Shown here in pieces: positions 45,908-47,460 of a stretch of DNA of 47,460 nucleotides; position 1 is the stretch's first letter, and each line of letters begins with the position of its first letter. The DNA comes from Gloeopeniophorella convolvens (lineage: Eukaryota; Basidiomycota; Agaricomycetes; Russulales). A model generated the notes under the pieces. That model did no database searches. It was not told where the DNA came from and saw only the letters and a list, made by a program, of their open reading frames with translations. The stretch lies in the NCBI GenBank assembly GCA_022496205.1, contig WTXD01000113.1, forward strand, positions 1 to 47,460. Reading direction: 5' to 3'. The position numbers were made by a program, and so were the translations under genes.

Positions 45908-45954
45908 CTGAAGGACACAGAGTGACGCTCAGTCAGAGAAGGTCAAAAGACTGA
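45908..45954 (-). repeat. Intron-less second copy of the copia leader
   Basis: 47 bp equal to 46071-46045 joined directly to 45990-45971. The 54 bp between them in the other copy (GCAAGT..TTGTAG on the minus strand) are missing exactly. See findings. Confidence 0.8.
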
Positions 45955-45970
45955 TACATTAGTGCAATAC

Positions 45971-46362
45971 CTGAAGGACACAGAGTGACGCTACAAGGTA
46001 AGGTAAGCATAAGGTAGAAGTGAAAGGAGCGGTAGTGTACTTGCCTCAGTCAGAGAAGGTCAAAAGACTGAGGCTACAGAGGCGAAGAAAGAGGTCCTTA
46101 TATACAGTAAGGAGTGACAGATAGCATGTGATAAACACTGCTTAGAAAGCCTAGGAGACCCACATGAAACGGAGTAAGAGTGGGTACCGGAGTACAAGGT
46201 GGGTCATGGAATGCCCTAGAATAGTCCAGAATCATGGAAACGAATGTGGGGCTGAACACAGCCTTAAGTCTAGAACATTATGTACACAAGATAAGATAGT
46301 CCTTGATCATTAGGTCCATATCTAATCTAATCAGAGCCGCCAGGACACTGTCCGTCTCAACA
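45971..46362 (-). repeat. 3' LTR of a Ty1/copia element
   Basis: On the minus strand the LTR starts TGTTGAGACGG right after a purine tract (ACAGGGGGA, 46371-46363). It holds a TATATAAGG box (46104-46096). The end is uncertain: about 45971 (..CCTTCAG) or, if the TGTTGA/TCAACA mirror marks it, 45877. The 5' LTR is outside the window, so no comparison is possible. A 54-bp GC-AG intron-like segment (46044-45991) lies in its leader. Confidence 0.6.
46096..46104 (-). promoter_or_regulatory. TATA box of the copia LTR
   Basis: TATATAAGG on the minus strand. The sequence that is copied again at 45954-45908 starts about 30 nt downstream, where a transcript would be expected to begin. Confidence 0.65.
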
Positions 46363-46372
46363 TCCCCCTGTG
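46363..46372 (-). other. Polypurine tract of the copia element
   Basis: Minus strand CACAGGGGGA immediately before the LTR start TGTTGA. Confidence 0.6.
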
Positions 46373-46385
46373 ATCAAGACATCCA

Positions 46386-47456
46386 TCATCCTACTAAACC
46401 CATTTGCCCAGAGAGCAGGGAGTGGCGTGATTTGGCAAGTGACTTTGTTAAGCCATCTGCTACCATGTCCTCTGTCTTGGTGCGAACCAGATCTACGACG
46501 TTGTTTTGAACGTATTCGCGGATCTTGTGGTGCTTTAGCTGGATATGTTTGGATCTCCTGCCAGTAACTGGATTGCTGGCGAGGTCAACTGAACCTTTGT
46601 TGTCGCCGTGCAACAGGATTGGATCTTCAACATTGTATCCTAGCTCAGAGTAAAAGCTCTGATACCACGCGGCTTGGTTGCCAGCGTCGGTTAAAGCCAT
46701 GTACTCGGCTTCAGTGGTGCTGAGGGCGATGGTCTTTTGCTTGCGCGAGGACCAAGAGATTGCGCCTTCTGCTAGAAGGAATACGTAGCCAGAAGTGGAA
46801 CGATAGTCGTCTGGGTTGTCTCCCCAGCTTGAGTCGGAGTAACCATAAAGTCCGACCCCATTGGCCCCATCATAGCGAATGCGATAGTTAATAGTCCCTT
46901 TGAGGTATTTGAGGACATATTTTGCAAGGCTTAGATGTTTTGGTGAGGGATTTGCTGCGTACTGGGCAAGGCGTCCCACAGCAAAGGAAATGTCCGGTCT
47001 TGTGCCAAGGTTTGCATAGAGCAAACTTCCGATGAGAGATTGATAGTACTGTCTCTCTTCAGCGGATGCCTCCTTATCTGACTTGACAAGGTGCACTTCG
47101 GCGCCGGCAGGAAGGGGGGTGAGGTTAGGATCGGCACCATCCAGCTTGAATTGCTTCAGCTTGCGGAGGATATATCCTGACTGGTCGATCTCTAGGCGGC
47201 GTAAGGGTCGATCGCGAGTGATGCGAACCCCGAGGTAGGACTGGATTTCTCCAAGATCCGTCATCTCATAGCGCGCACTAAGAGCAGTCTTGATGCGAGT
47301 AACCTCAGATAGGGAGTTCCCCATCAAAGTGATGTCGTCAACGTATAGAATAATGATGATTTTTATATCCCCCCCACATTGAAGATACACATAGATCCCA
47401 GCATCTGAGACCGTGCGCGTGAAGCCGAGTTCCTCAAGAACTCCATGGAATTGCAA
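46386..47456 (-). mobile_element. Ty1/copia Pol, C-terminal part (RT end and RNase H)
   Basis: The frame is open from the window edge to a stop at 46386 (356 residues seen). It shows the RT active-site motif LYVDDITLMG (about residue 37 of the visible part). The copia connection and RNase H follow (DSSWGDNPDDYRSTSGYVF, IALSTTEAEYMAL, HGDNKGSVDLASNP, HIQLKHHKIREYV), then a terminal DGLTKSL. The order RT-RNase H at the 3' end marks Ty1/copia. Gag, protease, integrase and most of RT lie beyond the window. There is no internal stop, so this copy may be intact or recent. Confidence 0.93.
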
Positions 47457-47460
47457 GTTC

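Overview
This is a GC-rich stretch of filamentous-fungal nuclear DNA, most likely an agaricomycete basidiomycete. The signs are many short (40-110 bp) GT-AG or GC-AG introns, a Tnp2-type transposase, a TET/JBP-like dioxygenase of the kind expanded in mushroom-forming fungi, a Zn2Cys6 regulator, an F-box protein and a Ty1/copia element. I cannot name the species. The window is repeat-rich: a few apparently intact genes sit among transposons, gene fragments and decayed genes.

Left part (1-11 kb): a WD40 gene with a C-terminal membrane anchor (1404-2878, +) that carries a 2-bp frameshift; a convergent kelch-repeat gene (6036-4308, -); a four-exon Zn2Cys6 transcription factor (9649-8037, -); and a small two-exon gene (10853-11330, +) with a diverged second copy at 36.4-36.8 kb. 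The stretch 11.3-18 kb shows no convincing gene, only fragments.

Middle (18-36.5 kb): a Tnp2/CACTA-like transposase gene (21378-18047, -, with an in-frame TAG near its N-terminal end), a small acidic protein gene (24266-25114, +), a nested pair of terminal-inverted-repeat elements (25525-26109), and a complete 5.8-kb non-coding LTR element (27267-33089) with ~894-bp LTRs that are more than 99% identical. The LTR element reads on the minus strand: TATA box, TGG-starting primer site and purine tract all point that way. Its interior has no pol domain. It is built of about eleven diverged ~300-bp units, and a twelfth lies in each LTR. Each unit carries a conserved 45-nt core flanked by small hairpins whose stems vary in a compensating way. 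This is the strongest candidate here for an undescribed structured system. Just right of it lies a TET/JBP-type 2-oxoglutarate/Fe(II) dioxygenase gene whose last six exons are phase-consistent (to 36364).

Right part (36.5-47.5 kb): a Vps39/TGFBRAP1-like pseudogene (about 36.96-38.17 kb, +), an F-box gene (about 40.69-39.42 kb, -), an EST1-type DNA/RNA-binding pseudogene (about 44.06-42.9 kb, -), and at the edge the 3' end of a copia retrotransposon (pol to 46386, then its LTR, -). Next to the normal copia leader is a second copy that lacks exactly one 54-bp GC-AG intron, as if a spliced transcript end had been reverse transcribed and joined there.

The genes do not form a pathway. They are separate housekeeping or regulatory loci broken up by mobile DNA. 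All gene models were read by eye from reading frames and splice signals; no search was run.
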